This document shows positions 1-8,405 of a stretch of DNA of 49,869 nucleotides, piece after piece; within the stretch, counting starts at the first letter, position 1, and every line of letters begins with the position of its first letter. The notes under the pieces are model-generated. The model was not told where the DNA came from, did no database searches, and worked only from the letters and a program-made list of their open reading frames with translations. The translations under genes and the position numbers were made by a program. Source of the DNA: Tyzzerella sp. (GTDB lineage Bacteria > Bacillota > Clostridia > Lachnospirales > Lachnospiraceae); assembly GCA_017410145.1 (NCBI GenBank), contig JAFQRJ010000028.1, forward strand, positions 1 to 49,869. Direction: 5' to 3'.

Positions 1-1340
1 ACTGTAAGAATACCTTGAGCTGCTTTCATACCCATGATATCTTCCGGTGATGTTTCCAAACGAACAAGAACAACCTTTTCACCTTTTTCAGCCCATGCAA
101 CTGCATCATCAGCTGTAAATACAATTTTACCGCAAGCAGCACCCGGAGAAGCTCCGAGACCTTTACCCATTGGAGTAGCAGCCTTTAATGCTTTTGCATC
201 AAATTGTGGATGTAACAATGTATCTAAGTTACGAGGGTCAATCATTGCAACAGCTTCTTCTTCTGTTCTCATTCCTTCGTCAACTAAATCACAAGCAATC
301 TTAAGAGCAGCTTGAGCTGTTCTCTTACCATTACGTGTTTGAAGCATGAATAATTTACGGTCTTGAATTGTAAATTCCATGTCTTGCATATCTCTGTAGT
401 GGTTTTCCAAAATACTGCAAACATTTGTAAATTGTTCGTAAACCTCTGGCATAACATCTTTCATCTCTGCGATTGGTTGTGGTGTACGAACACCGGCAAC
501 AACGTCTTCACCTTGAGCATTGATTAAGAATTCACCCATTAATTTCTTTTCACCTGTAGCTGGGTCACGAGTAAATGCAACACCTGTACCTGATTCATCT
601 GACCAGTTACCAAATGCCATTTCCTGTACGTTAACAGCTGTTCCCCAAGAATATGGGATGTCGTTGTCACGACGATAAACATTTGCACGAGGGTTGTCCC
701 AAGAACGGAATACCGCTTTTACAGCTCCCATTAATTGTTCCTTTGGATCATTCGGGAAGTCTTGTCCGATTTTTTCTTTGTATTCAGCCTTGAACTGATT
801 TGCTAATTCTTTCAAGTCTTCTGCTGTAAGGTCAACGTCCTGAGTTACACCTTTTTCTTCTTTCATTTTGTCGATAAGTTCTTCGAAGTATTTCTTACCA
901 ACTTCCATAACTACGTCAGAATACATTTGAATAAATCTTCTGTAGCAGTCACGTGCCCATCTTTCGTTGCCTGTTTTCTTAGCAACTACTTCAACAACTT
1001 CTTCATTTAAACCAAGGTTCAAAATTGTATCCATCATACCCGGCATAGATGCTCTAGCACCTGAACGAACAGATACAAGTAACGGATTTTCTAAATCCCC
1101 AAATTTCTTTCCTGTGATTTTTTCCATCTTAACGATTGCTTCGTTAATCTGTGCTTGGATTTCATCATTAATCTGACGACCATCTTCATAATACTGTGTA
1201 CAAGCTTCTGTCGAGATGGTAAATCCCTGTGGTACCGGAAGACCTAGCTTTGTCATCTCAGCAAGGTTAGCACCTTTTCCTCCAAGGAGGTTTCTCATGC
1301 TGGCGTCACCTTCGGTGAACATATAAACCCATTTTGTCAT
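1..1340 (-). CDS. ppdK: Pyruvate, phosphate dikinase (N-terminal part, runs off left edge)
   Basis: Interconverts pyruvate + ATP + Pi with PEP + AMP + PPi; in anaerobes it often works in the glycolytic direction. The translation begins MTKWVYMFTEGDASMRN and contains the family nucleotide-binding segments NLLGGKGANLAEM, RSGARASMPGMMDTILN and QTRNGKRTAQAA. It ends inside the start of the phosphohistidine domain (GASPGAACGKIVF). About 446 residues of a roughly 870-residue protein are visible; the catalytic histidine and the PEP-binding barrel lie beyond position 1. The start at 1340 is set by a GGAGG-type ribosome site about 10 bases upstream. Two sigma-A-like promoters and a leader hairpin precede it. 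Confidence 0.95.
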   Translation of the reverse strand, partial: MTKWVYMFTEGDASMRNLLGGKGANLAEMTKLGLPVPQGFTISTEACTQYYEDGRQINDEIQAQINEAIVKMEKITGKKFGDLENPLLVSVRSGARASMPGMMDTILNLGLNEEVVEVVAKKTGNERWARDCYRRFIQMYSDVVMEVGKKYFEELIDKMKEEKGVTQDVDLTAEDLKELANQFKAEYKEKIGQDFPNDPKEQLMGAVKAVFRSWDNPRANVYRRDNDIPYSWGTAVNVQEMAFGNWSDESGTGVAFTRDPATGEKKLMGEFLINAQGEDVVAGVRTPQPIAEMKDVMPEVYEQFTNVCSILENHYRDMQDMEFTIQDRKLFMLQTRNGKRTAQAALKIACDLVDEGMRTEEEAVAMIDPRNLDTLLHPQFDAKALKAATPMGKGLGASPGAACGKIVFTADDAVAWAEKGEKVVLVRLETSPEDIMGMKAAQGILT

Positions 1341-1387
1341 ATTCTCTATGACCTCCCTCTAATAATATTTCATAATTACAAGACGAC

Positions 1388-1415
1388 AAAAACACGACTT
1401 CTATCTGGAAGCCGT
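1388..1415 (-). terminator. Possible attenuator hairpin in the ppdK leader
   Basis: Minus-strand stem ACGGCTTC (1415-1408), a 6-base loop, and GAAGTCGT (1401-1394): 8 pairs including one G-U, followed by GTTTTTG. It lies between both promoters and the ppdK start. Alternatively it may only be a 5' stabilising hairpin. Confidence 0.35.
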
Positions 1416-1431
1416 TATATGTAAATCTTGT

Positions 1432-1460
1432 ATTATAAATGATGTCGTGTGGTTTGTAAA
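1432..1460 (-). promoter_or_regulatory. ppdK proximal promoter (P2)
   Basis: On the minus strand, TTTACA (1460-1455), a 17-base spacer and a perfect TATAAT (1437-1432). Transcription would start near 1425, giving a leader of about 85 bases. Confidence 0.7.
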
Positions 1461-1475
1461 ATCAACCACATATTT

Positions 1476-1504
1476 ATTCTATCTGTTTTTCTTGTATCCG
1501 TCAA
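1476..1504 (-). promoter_or_regulatory. ppdK distal promoter (P1)
   Basis: On the minus strand, TTGACG (1504-1499), a 17-base spacer and TAGAAT (1481-1476). It lies upstream of P2, so its transcript would carry about 44 extra leader bases, including the ACACGAC arm described under the leader hairpin. Confidence 0.6.
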
Positions 1505-1545
1505 GAAATTTCCCTAACTTTTCCAACAATTAGAACAATTTTAGC

Positions 1546-1580
1546 AAAAATGGCATGATAAAACCATTTTTACCATGCCA
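1546..1580 (-). terminator. Terminator after the M18 aminopeptidase
   Basis: Inverted repeat at 1551-1580 with arms TGGCATG/CATGCCA extended by a TAAAA/TTTTA block and one mismatch. On the minus strand it is followed at once by TTTTT (1550-1546), just past the stop codon of the aminopeptidase gene. Confidence 0.8.
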
Positions 1581-1604
1581 AAACTGTTTATTTTTAATAT
1601 TGAT

Positions 1605-2984
1605 TTATTCCCCTATCAAAAACGCCTTATATCCTCTATACGCCTCATACACATCAGCTTTGCTTGTTACTTCCCATGGTGCATGCATGCAAAGCACTGC
1701 AACACCACTGTCAATAACGTCCATTCCGTAATTAGCAAGAATATATGCGATTGTTCCACCGCCACCGATGTCTACACGGCCAAGCTCTGCTGTCTGGAAG
1801 TTTACATTCTCTCTTTCGAAAATACGTCTCAAATATGCAATGTATTCTGCATTTGCATCATTTGATCCACTCTTTCCGCCACGACCTGTGTATTTATTAA
1901 ACACCATACCATGTCCGAAATATGCAGTGTTCTTCTTTTCAAATACGCTTTCAAACATTGGGTCGTATGCTGCACTTACGTCAGAAGAAAGCATTTTTGA
2001 ATTAGCAAGTGCTCTTCTCACCTTTATGTTTGAATCAACGCCCATTGCTAAGAGAAGCTCTGCAACTACATTTTCAAAGAAACGTGACTGCATACCAGTC
2101 GCACCAACGCTTCCGATTTCTTCTTTATCAACCAACAGACAGCATGCTGTCTTCTTTAAATCTTTTGCTTCAAGCATTGCTAAGAGTGAAGTGAATGCAC
2201 ATACTCTGTCGTCCTGTCCGTATGCGATAACCATGCTTCTATCCAAACCACAGTCACGTGCTTTTCCGGCTGGAACGATTTCCAATTCAGCTGATACGAA
2301 ATCTTCTTCCTCGATATCGTATTTTTCTTTCAGAAGCTTCAACACATTTGCTTTTACTGCTTCTTTCTCTTCTCCATCAAGCGGCATATTTCCGATTAAT
2401 AAATCTAATTTTTCGCCCTCGATTACCTTTGAGGCTTTTGCTTCTAATTGTTCATAAGCCAAATGAATCAAAAGGTCTGTAATGCAAAGTACTGGGTCCT
2501 TTTCATCTTCACCGATTACGATTTCAACTACAGAGCCGTCTTTTTTCGCAACTACACCGTGAATCGCCAACGGGATTGTCACCCATTGATATTTCTTTAC
2601 ACCACCGTAGTAGTGTGTGTCAAGATATGCCAATTCACCTGCTTCGTATAACGGATTTTGCTTCACGTCGATACGTGGTGAATCCACGTGCGCACCCAAA
2701 ATGTTCATGCCATTTTCCAATGGTTCTTCCCCAATTTGGAACATTGCGATTGTCTTATCCATACATACAGCGTATACTCGGTCACCTTTTTTCAAGGTTT
2801 CTCCCTTGGCAATCACATCATTCAAATCTCTGTATCCTACTTCTTTAGCCATTTTCACAGCCTCAAGAATACATTCTCTCTCTGTTTTGCCGTTATCCAA
2901 ATATACTTTATAACTTTCATTTACCTGTTGTAGCTCTTTTAACTGTTCTTCAGAATATGTCGTCCATAAATTTCTTGATTCCAT
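1605..2984 (-). CDS. M18-family aminopeptidase (aminopeptidase I type)
   Basis: A 459-residue metallo-aminopeptidase that removes N-terminal residues from peptides in the cytoplasm. M18 landmarks are present: GAHVDSPR (metal-ligand His/Asp, about residue 98), DRSMVIAYGQDDR, DKEEIGSVGATG with the catalytic and metal-binding glutamates, and CMHAPWE near the C-terminus with the last metal-binding histidine. Length and motifs fit the Firmicute aminopeptidase-1 subgroup. The ATG at 2984 has AGGAG eight bases upstream. A second, different M18 enzyme (apeB) lies at 13736-15019. A strong terminator follows, so this gene is the end of its transcript. Confidence 0.92.
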   Translation of the reverse strand: MESRNLWTTYSEEQLKELQQVNESYKVYLDNGKTERECILEAVKMAKEVGYRDLNDVIAKGETLKKGDRVYAVCMDKTIAMFQIGEEPLENGMNILGAHVDSPRIDVKQNPLYEAGELAYLDTHYYGGVKKYQWVTIPLAIHGVVAKKDGSVVEIVIGEDEKDPVLCITDLLIHLAYEQLEAKASKVIEGEKLDLLIGNMPLDGEEKEAVKANVLKLLKEKYDIEEEDFVSAELEIVPAGKARDCGLDRSMVIAYGQDDRVCAFTSLLAMLEAKDLKKTACCLLVDKEEIGSVGATGMQSRFFENVVAELLLAMGVDSNIKVRRALANSKMLSSDVSAAYDPMFESVFEKKNTAYFGHGMVFNKYTGRGGKSGSNDANAEYIAYLRRIFERENVNFQTAELGRVDIGGGGTIAYILANYGMDVIDSGVAVLCMHAPWEVTSKADVYEAYRGYKAFLIGE

Positions 2985-3031
2985 GTTCGTTCTCCTTTCA
3001 GATACTTTTATTAGTATACCTTTTTTGCTCT

Positions 3032-5830
3032 CTACTTATAGAATTTTTTGAAAACAAATTCCGGTTTGTAAAACTCATTTCGGTCTTCTTCCCACGAACC
3101 ACTAAATTCAAAATTCCACGGGCCAACTGACATACGGTGTCCTGGTATTGTATGATGTGGGCCCATTCGGTTGCGATTACTTAACACAAATGTAACCTCA
3201 ATCTCATTTTCACCTTCTCTGGCAACACGAGAAATATCCAATTCCGTATCAAACAACATTTCCCCAGCCAATTCACCGTTTACTTTAACAAATGTCATAT
3301 GATACTCACCTTCTATTTGCAGAAGAATATCTTTTGTATCAAATGTTACCCTCTGTTTCAGCGTCATTTCTCCTGCATGGAAAGGGAAACCTTCTGTCAC
3401 TGGTTCTGCCTGAATGACTTTCGGTAATTCACCGATATAAAAATCAGTTCCCACAACGATTTGTGGTTCCGGATCTTCACCATACCCCGTCTTTGGATAA
3501 ACACCAAAGGATCCTACCAATTCTATCGGTTGTAATTCCGTATCATACACAATACAGTTCTTAAGGGACTCTGTTACATTTTCACCAAACAATGCAAAGA
3601 AAACACTGTCATCCTCGTACCAGTTTACCTTTGCTATATATTCATTGGTTCCCAAATGAACGTGATTCGTAATATCATAATACAAGATATAATCATCCTC
3701 ACCAGGAAGAGCCTCTGTCAAGCATTCTCCATTCAACCAAGCCGCAATGTCATTGCTTTTTTCTGCTCTGAGATAAATTTTCTCCGGAAGTGTTTCAATA
3801 TCAAATTCATAACGAAGGAAAATCTCTCCACAATACTGTTCCTTTAACAGTTTGTTAAACAACGCCGGAATCGGCCAAGCTTTCGAATAGTCTTTTCCAT
3901 CTTTCGAATAGCAGACAGAATCTACTACCAGATAATTTTCCTTCACCTTAATGTCTGCGTCCGCAAATTTCAAGACATACGGTGTTAACGCTTTCTGCTC
4001 CTGCACCTCATCTGATGCACAAAGCATCACATCCTCACCCGGTTTCAAAGTGACAGTTACTTCTTTTCCATTCGATGCAAAACAGAATGTCTGTGATTGT
4101 GTTTCTTGATCAGAACTATTCATCACATATAAATACTCTTTTCCTTCTGAAACTCGATAGGTACTATAAATATCCGTATCATAATCAGATACCGTGTATT
4201 TTTGAGCTTTGCAGATATCCTCTAATGTCACGTTACTTTCTAAATAGGAATAATCGTACTCTTCTGCTTCCAAATACGTCGGTTTTGCTCCAAGTAAAAT
4301 AACCTTTCCACCTTGTTCCACAAACTTATGAAGCAATTCTTCCGTGGTCTTATCCATTGTATACATTTCCGGCAGAACAAGGTAATCATAAGCACACTTG
4401 CCGCATCCTATCTTTGCATCTTCTACAAATCCATACTTTGCAAGTAATGTTTCATCAAGAAGATGATAATCAATACCTCTGCCCGCTAAAAGTTTGCACG
4501 TACTAATCAGTTTCTGATCAAGGTCAGCAATACCAAAGCCTTTAGCCTCCAGTTCACGCTTATAGTCAAAATAAGCGCTCCTCATTGGATGCAACATTGC
4601 CACACTTACATACTGTTCGCTTTCTCCAAGAAAATATCCCAATTCTGTATAATAGTCATTGAATGTCTTGAAATCTTCTTTTACCCAAGGGTTAATGGTA
4701 GAATAGTGAGCCGGATAGTCGTATTTTCGATTTCCGCGTTCTGTATAAGGTATCAAATGATGACACATCATATTTACACCATTCACATACTGGAAGCTTG
4801 CAATTCTTCTAAGTTCAGACGGCTTTACATCCCATCCGCAACATCCAAATGTCTCTGTGAGCACTTGCTTTTTACCAAGTTGTGTTGCAACACTTCCAAC
4901 CTGCTTAGCCGCAAGTGGATTATTGGTCCATTTACCCAGCCAATCTATCCCCGGTATATGCTCATACTCATAGAACGGCATGATTCCGCCACAGCACATA
5001 AGTTGATGGCCCATCGTGCCTTCTTCCACATAATGCCCGGTTAATTTCACTCCGTTTTCATCACACCACGTATAGACACGTTTTGCAAAATTCTCCAGCA
5101 TCAAATGTTGCATAGCCTTCCAATAACGATAACGGAAAGTACGATAGCCTTCTTTTTCCACAAAAAGCAGTCCCATACCATCCAAAATATCCTCATCATA
5201 CTGTTCCTTCCAGTAATCTGCAACTACATCCGTATATGGCGTATTCCAACGTTGATACTGTGGTTCATCTGTGAAGAATCCTTCTATATAATCTGTAAAA
5301 GTCTCTCCATATCGTTCTTTGTACTTGTCATGTGTCATGGTTACAAATTGTTCTACCACCTTTGGATTTAAAATATCTGCTGTTGAGACTGCTGTATGTA
5401 TGTATAGGTTCAGATATTTCTCCCCTGCACTAGGCATATTTGTTTCAGACACACGTACCAATTTATCCCCAGTCATTAAATAACTGGCCGTGGCATCCTT
5501 ATCATAATCGCCTTCTTCTGCCAAGATATACTTGTCCCGATTTTCCTCTTGCTCCAGAAGTTTTCCACCAACAAATCCACTCGGCCATCCATTCTCATCA
5601 TAAAGCCAAGCTTTCATGTCTAATTCCTTCGCTTCATCAGCACAGGCTTCGATACACTGCATCCAGTCTTCTGATAAATATTCTGTCTGAAGTCCAGAAC
5701 GAGCATGCATGAAAAATCCGCCAATACCATTATCATTCATCCAGCGGATTTGTTCAATTAATTTATCCCTTTCCAATTTGTCATTCCAAGACCAAAAAGG
5801 TATGGAACGATAGTCTTTCTTACTTGCCAT
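3032..5830 (-). CDS. Large glycoside hydrolase, GH106-like
   Basis: A 932-residue protein with no signal peptide, so probably cytoplasmic. The N-terminus (IPFWSWNDKL, GIGGFFMHARSGL, WLYDENGWPSGFVGG) matches the TIM-barrel proteins usually annotated as glycosyl hydrolases related to GH106 alpha-L-rhamnosidases. Acidic candidates for catalysis sit in GFFTDEPQ and LTETFGCCGWD. The C-terminal third looks like beta-sandwich carbohydrate-binding domains (KIYLRAEKSNDIAAWLNGE). The ATG at 5830 fits the AGAGG ribosome site (9-base spacing) better than the ATG at 5836 (3 bases). It stands alone, divergent from the tetR operon. Substrate is not known; alpha-rhamnosidase is a family-level guess. Confidence 0.7.
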   Translation of the reverse strand: MASKKDYRSIPFWSWNDKLERDKLIEQIRWMNDNGIGGFFMHARSGLQTEYLSEDWMQCIEACADEAKELDMKAWLYDENGWPSGFVGGKLLEQEENRDKYILAEEGDYDKDATASYLMTGDKLVRVSETNMPSAGEKYLNLYIHTAVSTADILNPKVVEQFVTMTHDKYKERYGETFTDYIEGFFTDEPQYQRWNTPYTDVVADYWKEQYDEDILDGMGLLFVEKEGYRTFRYRYWKAMQHLMLENFAKRVYTWCDENGVKLTGHYVEEGTMGHQLMCCGGIMPFYEYEHIPGIDWLGKWTNNPLAAKQVGSVATQLGKKQVLTETFGCCGWDVKPSELRRIASFQYVNGVNMMCHHLIPYTERGNRKYDYPAHYSTINPWVKEDFKTFNDYYTELGYFLGESEQYVSVAMLHPMRSAYFDYKRELEAKGFGIADLDQKLISTCKLLAGRGIDYHLLDETLLAKYGFVEDAKIGCGKCAYDYLVLPEMYTMDKTTEELLHKFVEQGGKVILLGAKPTYLEAEEYDYSYLESNVTLEDICKAQKYTVSDYDTDIYSTYRVSEGKEYLYVMNSSDQETQSQTFCFASNGKEVTVTLKPGEDVMLCASDEVQEQKALTPYVLKFADADIKVKENYLVVDSVCYSKDGKDYSKAWPIPALFNKLLKEQYCGEIFLRYEFDIETLPEKIYLRAEKSNDIAAWLNGECLTEALPGEDDYILYYDITNHVHLGTNEYIAKVNWYEDDSVFFALFGENVTESLKNCIVYDTELQPIELVGSFGVYPKTGYGEDPEPQIVVGTDFYIGELPKVIQAEPVTEGFPFHAGEMTLKQRVTFDTKDILLQIEGEYHMTFVKVNGELAGEMLFDTELDISRVAREGENEIEVTFVLSNRNRMGPHHTIPGHRMSVGPWNFEFSGSWEEDRNEFYKPEFVFKKFYK

Positions 5831-5864
5831 AATCATTTGCCTCTCAATTTTAGTTTCTTTCTTA

Positions 5865-5894
5865 TTTATACCATATTTTTCTAGTATAAATCAA
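5865..5894 (-). promoter_or_regulatory. Candidate promoter of the GH106-like gene
   Basis: On the minus strand, TTGATT (5894-5889), an 18-base spacer and TATAAA (5870-5865), about 35 bases before the start codon. The spacing is one base longer than ideal. Confidence 0.45.
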
Positions 5895-5907
5895 CGTTAA
5901 AATTCAA

Positions 5908-5936
5908 TTGACTTCACCACTTTTATGCATTATAAT
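5908..5936 (+). promoter_or_regulatory. Promoter of the tetR-ABC operon
   Basis: TTGACT (5908-5913), a 17-base spacer and a perfect TATAAT (5931-5936). The transcript would start near 5943, inside the palindrome that follows. Confidence 0.75.
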
Positions 5937-5948
5937 AACATGTGTTAT
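5935..5948. promoter_or_regulatory. Likely operator of the TetR-type repressor
   Basis: Perfect 14-base palindrome ATAACATGTGTTAT overlapping the -10 box and start point of the promoter. A related imperfect copy (ATCACTTGTTAT) follows at 5950-5961. This is the expected place for autorepression; binding itself is inferred. Confidence 0.6.
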
Positions 5949-5985
5949 ATATCACTTGTTATCATTTGTAAAGGAGATAAAAATC

Positions 5986-6558
5986 ATGCCGCCAAAACCG
6001 AAGGTAAGCAAAGAAGACATTCTAAATTCTGCGCTGGAATTTATCCGTGAAAATGGTGTGGATACGTTAAATGCACGTTCGTTAGCTACATATTTAGGCT
6101 GTTCCACGCAACCCATTTTTTCAAATTTTACCTCCATGGAAGAGTTGAAAAACGGATTGCTTCTTGCCTCCTCAAAAATGTATCGCTCTTACCTAGAGCA
6201 CGAAATAAAATTTCAGCGTTATCCGGAATACAAGGCAAGCGGAATGGCCTACATCCAATTCGCTCGTGAAGAAAAGGAACTATTCCGATTTCTTTTTATG
6301 CGCGACCGTTCTTGTGAAACCATTGATTATTTACAAGATGATTTTACTAACACAGTCTGCTTCATTCAAAAACAACTTGGAATTACTTATGAAGAGGCTC
6401 TGTTTTTCCACATGGAAATGTGGGCTTATGTCCACGGAATTGCAACGATGCTCGCAACTTCTTATTTAGATTTAAAAAACGAGCAAATCAGCGACATGCT
6501 GACAGATGCATTTCTCGGACTTAAAATGCGATATGCTTCCAAGAAAGGAGATTCTTAA
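5986..6558 (+). CDS. TetR/AcrR-family transcriptional regulator
   Basis: A 190-residue regulator. The N-terminal helix-turn-helix is clear: SKEDILNSALEFIRENG, then LNARSLATYLGCSTQPIF, the typical TetR recognition region. The C-terminal part (about residues 70-190) is helical and would bind an unknown ligand. The ATG at 5986 is chosen because AAGGAG lies 9 bases before it; the in-frame ATG further upstream overlaps the promoter. It is the first gene of a three-gene operon with an ABC-2 exporter, one base from the ATPase start. It probably represses its own operon through the palindrome at 5935-5948. Confidence 0.88.
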   Translation: MPPKPKVSKEDILNSALEFIRENGVDTLNARSLATYLGCSTQPIFSNFTSMEELKNGLLLASSKMYRSYLEHEIKFQRYPEYKASGMAYIQFAREEKELFRFLFMRDRSCETIDYLQDDFTNTVCFIQKQLGITYEEALFFHMEMWAYVHGIATMLATSYLDLKNEQISDMLTDAFLGLKMRYASKKGDS

Positions 6559-6559
6559 T

Positions 6560-7474
6560 ATGGAAAACATTATAGAAATCAAACACTTAAGTAAAAGTTT
6601 CGGCGAAGTCAAAGCCGTCCAGGACATTAGTTTTCAAGTAAAAGAAGGTGAACTATTTGCATTTCTGGGTGTGAATGGTGCCGGAAAATCTACGACCATT
6701 AGTATCATTTGCGGGCAACTGAAGAAAGACTTCGGAACTGTGATTATTGACGGGCAATCCCTTGATGGAAATATAGATAAGATCAAGAATGAGATTGGTG
6801 TTGTTTTTCAGGACTCTGTGTTAGACAAAGCATTGTCTGTTCGTGACAATCTGCAAAGCCGTGCAGCTCTTTATGACATCACAGGTGAGGCTTTCAGAAA
6901 ACGATTGTGCGAATTGATGAAGCTTCTGGAATTTGAGGATTTATTAAAACGACCGGTTGGAAAATTATCCGGCGGACAACGCCGTAGAATCGACATTGCA
7001 CGAGCCCTACTCAATGAGCCAAAAATTTTAATCCTAGATGAACCCACAACCGGCCTTGATCCACAAACGCGTAAAACCCTTTGGGACGTCATTTCAACAC
7101 TTCGCAAAGAGAAAAATATGACTGTCTTTCTAACCACCCATTACATGGAAGAGGCTGCAGACGCTGATTACGTGGTGATTTTGGACAGTGGAAAAATTTC
7201 CGCACAGGGCACACCTTTGGAATTAAAGAATACATACACTGGAGACTTTATTACTATTTATGGAGTTTCTGAAGAACAAGTGCAGGTCTTAGGCAGACCA
7301 TACGAAGCTATCCGTGATGCCTACCGCGTGTCAGTACCGAATACTTCTGACGCAACAGAATTGATTATAAAGCACGCTGATATGTTCAATGATTATGAAA
7401 TTACAAAAGGGAAAATGGATGACGTGTTCCTTACTGTGACTGGAAAAAAACTAAACGGAGGTGAAAAAGAATGA
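6560..7474 (+). CDS. ABC transporter ATP-binding protein (drug/daunorubicin-type exporter)
   Basis: A 304-residue ATPase that powers the membrane protein encoded next. It carries Walker A GVNGAGKST (about residue 38), Q-loop region VFQDSV, signature LSGGQRRR, Walker B ILILDEPTTG and H-loop TTHYMEE. The C-terminal extension after residue 220 (QVLGRPYEAIRDAYRVSV, DDVFLTVTGKKL) is typical of DrrA/NodI-like exporters. The ATG at 6560 follows GGAG and sits one base after the tetR stop. Its TGA overlaps the ATG of the permease (ATGA), indicating translational coupling. Substrate unknown; export of a toxic compound is inferred from the context. Confidence 0.92.
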   Translation: MENIIEIKHLSKSFGEVKAVQDISFQVKEGELFAFLGVNGAGKSTTISIICGQLKKDFGTVIIDGQSLDGNIDKIKNEIGVVFQDSVLDKALSVRDNLQSRAALYDITGEAFRKRLCELMKLLEFEDLLKRPVGKLSGGQRRRIDIARALLNEPKILILDEPTTGLDPQTRKTLWDVISTLRKEKNMTVFLTTHYMEEAADADYVVILDSGKISAQGTPLELKNTYTGDFITIYGVSEEQVQVLGRPYEAIRDAYRVSVPNTSDATELIIKHADMFNDYEITKGKMDDVFLTVTGKKLNGGEKE

Positions 7475-8361
7475 TTGGGTTGGGTTCTCTCATTAAAAGA
7501 AATACAAAATTATTTTTTAAAGATAAGGGCTTATTCTTTACCTCACTCATCACCCCACTTATCTTGCTGGTTTTATATGCTACATTTTTAGGAAATGTAT
7601 ACCATGACAGCTTTGCAATGTCATTTCCGGAAGGCATGGAGGTGCCGGAAAAACTATTGGATGCTGCTGTTGGAGGCCAATTAGTTTCTTCTCTTCTTGC
7701 TGTTTGCTGCGTGACGGTTGCATTTTGCTCCAACATGCTAATGGTTCAAGACAAGGTGAACGGTACACGAAAGGATTTGACGATTACTCCGGTAAAGGGT
7801 ACAACCATGGCCCTTGGATACTATATTGCTACATTGATATCCACACTATTGATTTGTCTTCTAGCTGCCGGAGCGGGATTTCTCTATCTTGGAAAGGTTG
7901 GCTGGTATCTTTCAGGTAAAGATGTGATGCTGATTTTATTTGACGTATTTTTACTGGTAATGTTTGGAGTTGCACTTTCTTCTATTATTAATTTTTTCAT
8001 GTCCACACAAGGACAAATCTCTGCTGTAGGAAGTATCGTAAGTTCCATGTATGGATTTATCTGTGGTGCATATATGCCGATTTCGCAATTTAGCGAAGGA
8101 CTGCAAAAGGCTCTATCCTTCCTACCCGGAACCTATGCTACTTCGCTTCTTAGAAATCATGCAATGCAAGGTGTGTTTGCCGAAATGAAGGCTGATGGAT
8201 ATCCAAAGGAAATTATTAATGGGCTAAGAGATGTAATTGACTGCAATGTATACTTTTTTGATCAAAAAGTGGAACTATCCACTATGTATTTGATACTGAG
8301 CGGAAGTGTGGTTGTCTTGATTGGAATTTATGTTGTGATGAATATGATGAAAAGAAAGTAG
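7471..8361 (+). CDS. ABC-2 type transporter permease
   Basis: A 296-residue integral membrane protein and partner of the preceding ATPase. About six hydrophobic segments are visible: one near residues 20-45 (LITPLILLVLYATFLG), one after a short external loop (SSLLAVCCVTVAFCSNML), then a run from about residue 110 to 200, and a last one at the C-terminus (LILSGSVVVLIGIYVVM). This is the ABC2_membrane layout of multidrug exporters. The start overlaps the ATPase stop by four bases. A strong hairpin terminator follows the stop codon. Confidence 0.9.
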   Translation: MIGLGSLIKRNTKLFFKDKGLFFTSLITPLILLVLYATFLGNVYHDSFAMSFPEGMEVPEKLLDAAVGGQLVSSLLAVCCVTVAFCSNMLMVQDKVNGTRKDLTITPVKGTTMALGYYIATLISTLLICLLAAGAGFLYLGKVGWYLSGKDVMLILFDVFLLVMFGVALSSIINFFMSTQGQISAVGSIVSSMYGFICGAYMPISQFSEGLQKALSFLPGTYATSLLRNHAMQGVFAEMKADGYPKEIINGLRDVIDCNVYFFDQKVELSTMYLILSGSVVVLIGIYVVMNMMKRK

Positions 8362-8371
8362 ATGATTTGAA

Positions 8372-8405
8372 AAGGCGCAAGTTCTTGCTTGCGCCTTGAT
8401 TTTTA
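8372..8405 (+). terminator. Terminator of the tetR-ABC operon
   Basis: Ten-pair stem AAGGCGCAAG (8372-8381) / CTTGCGCCTT (8388-8397), loop of six, followed by GATTTTTAAC. The minus-strand EamA gene ends at 8403, and the minus side also has a short T run, so it may serve both directions. Confidence 0.85.

Noticed and set aside
1768-2457. 229-residue open frame on the plus strand
   Set aside because: It lies entirely opposite the M18 aminopeptidase, which has clear family motifs; serine/phenylalanine-rich antisense shadow.
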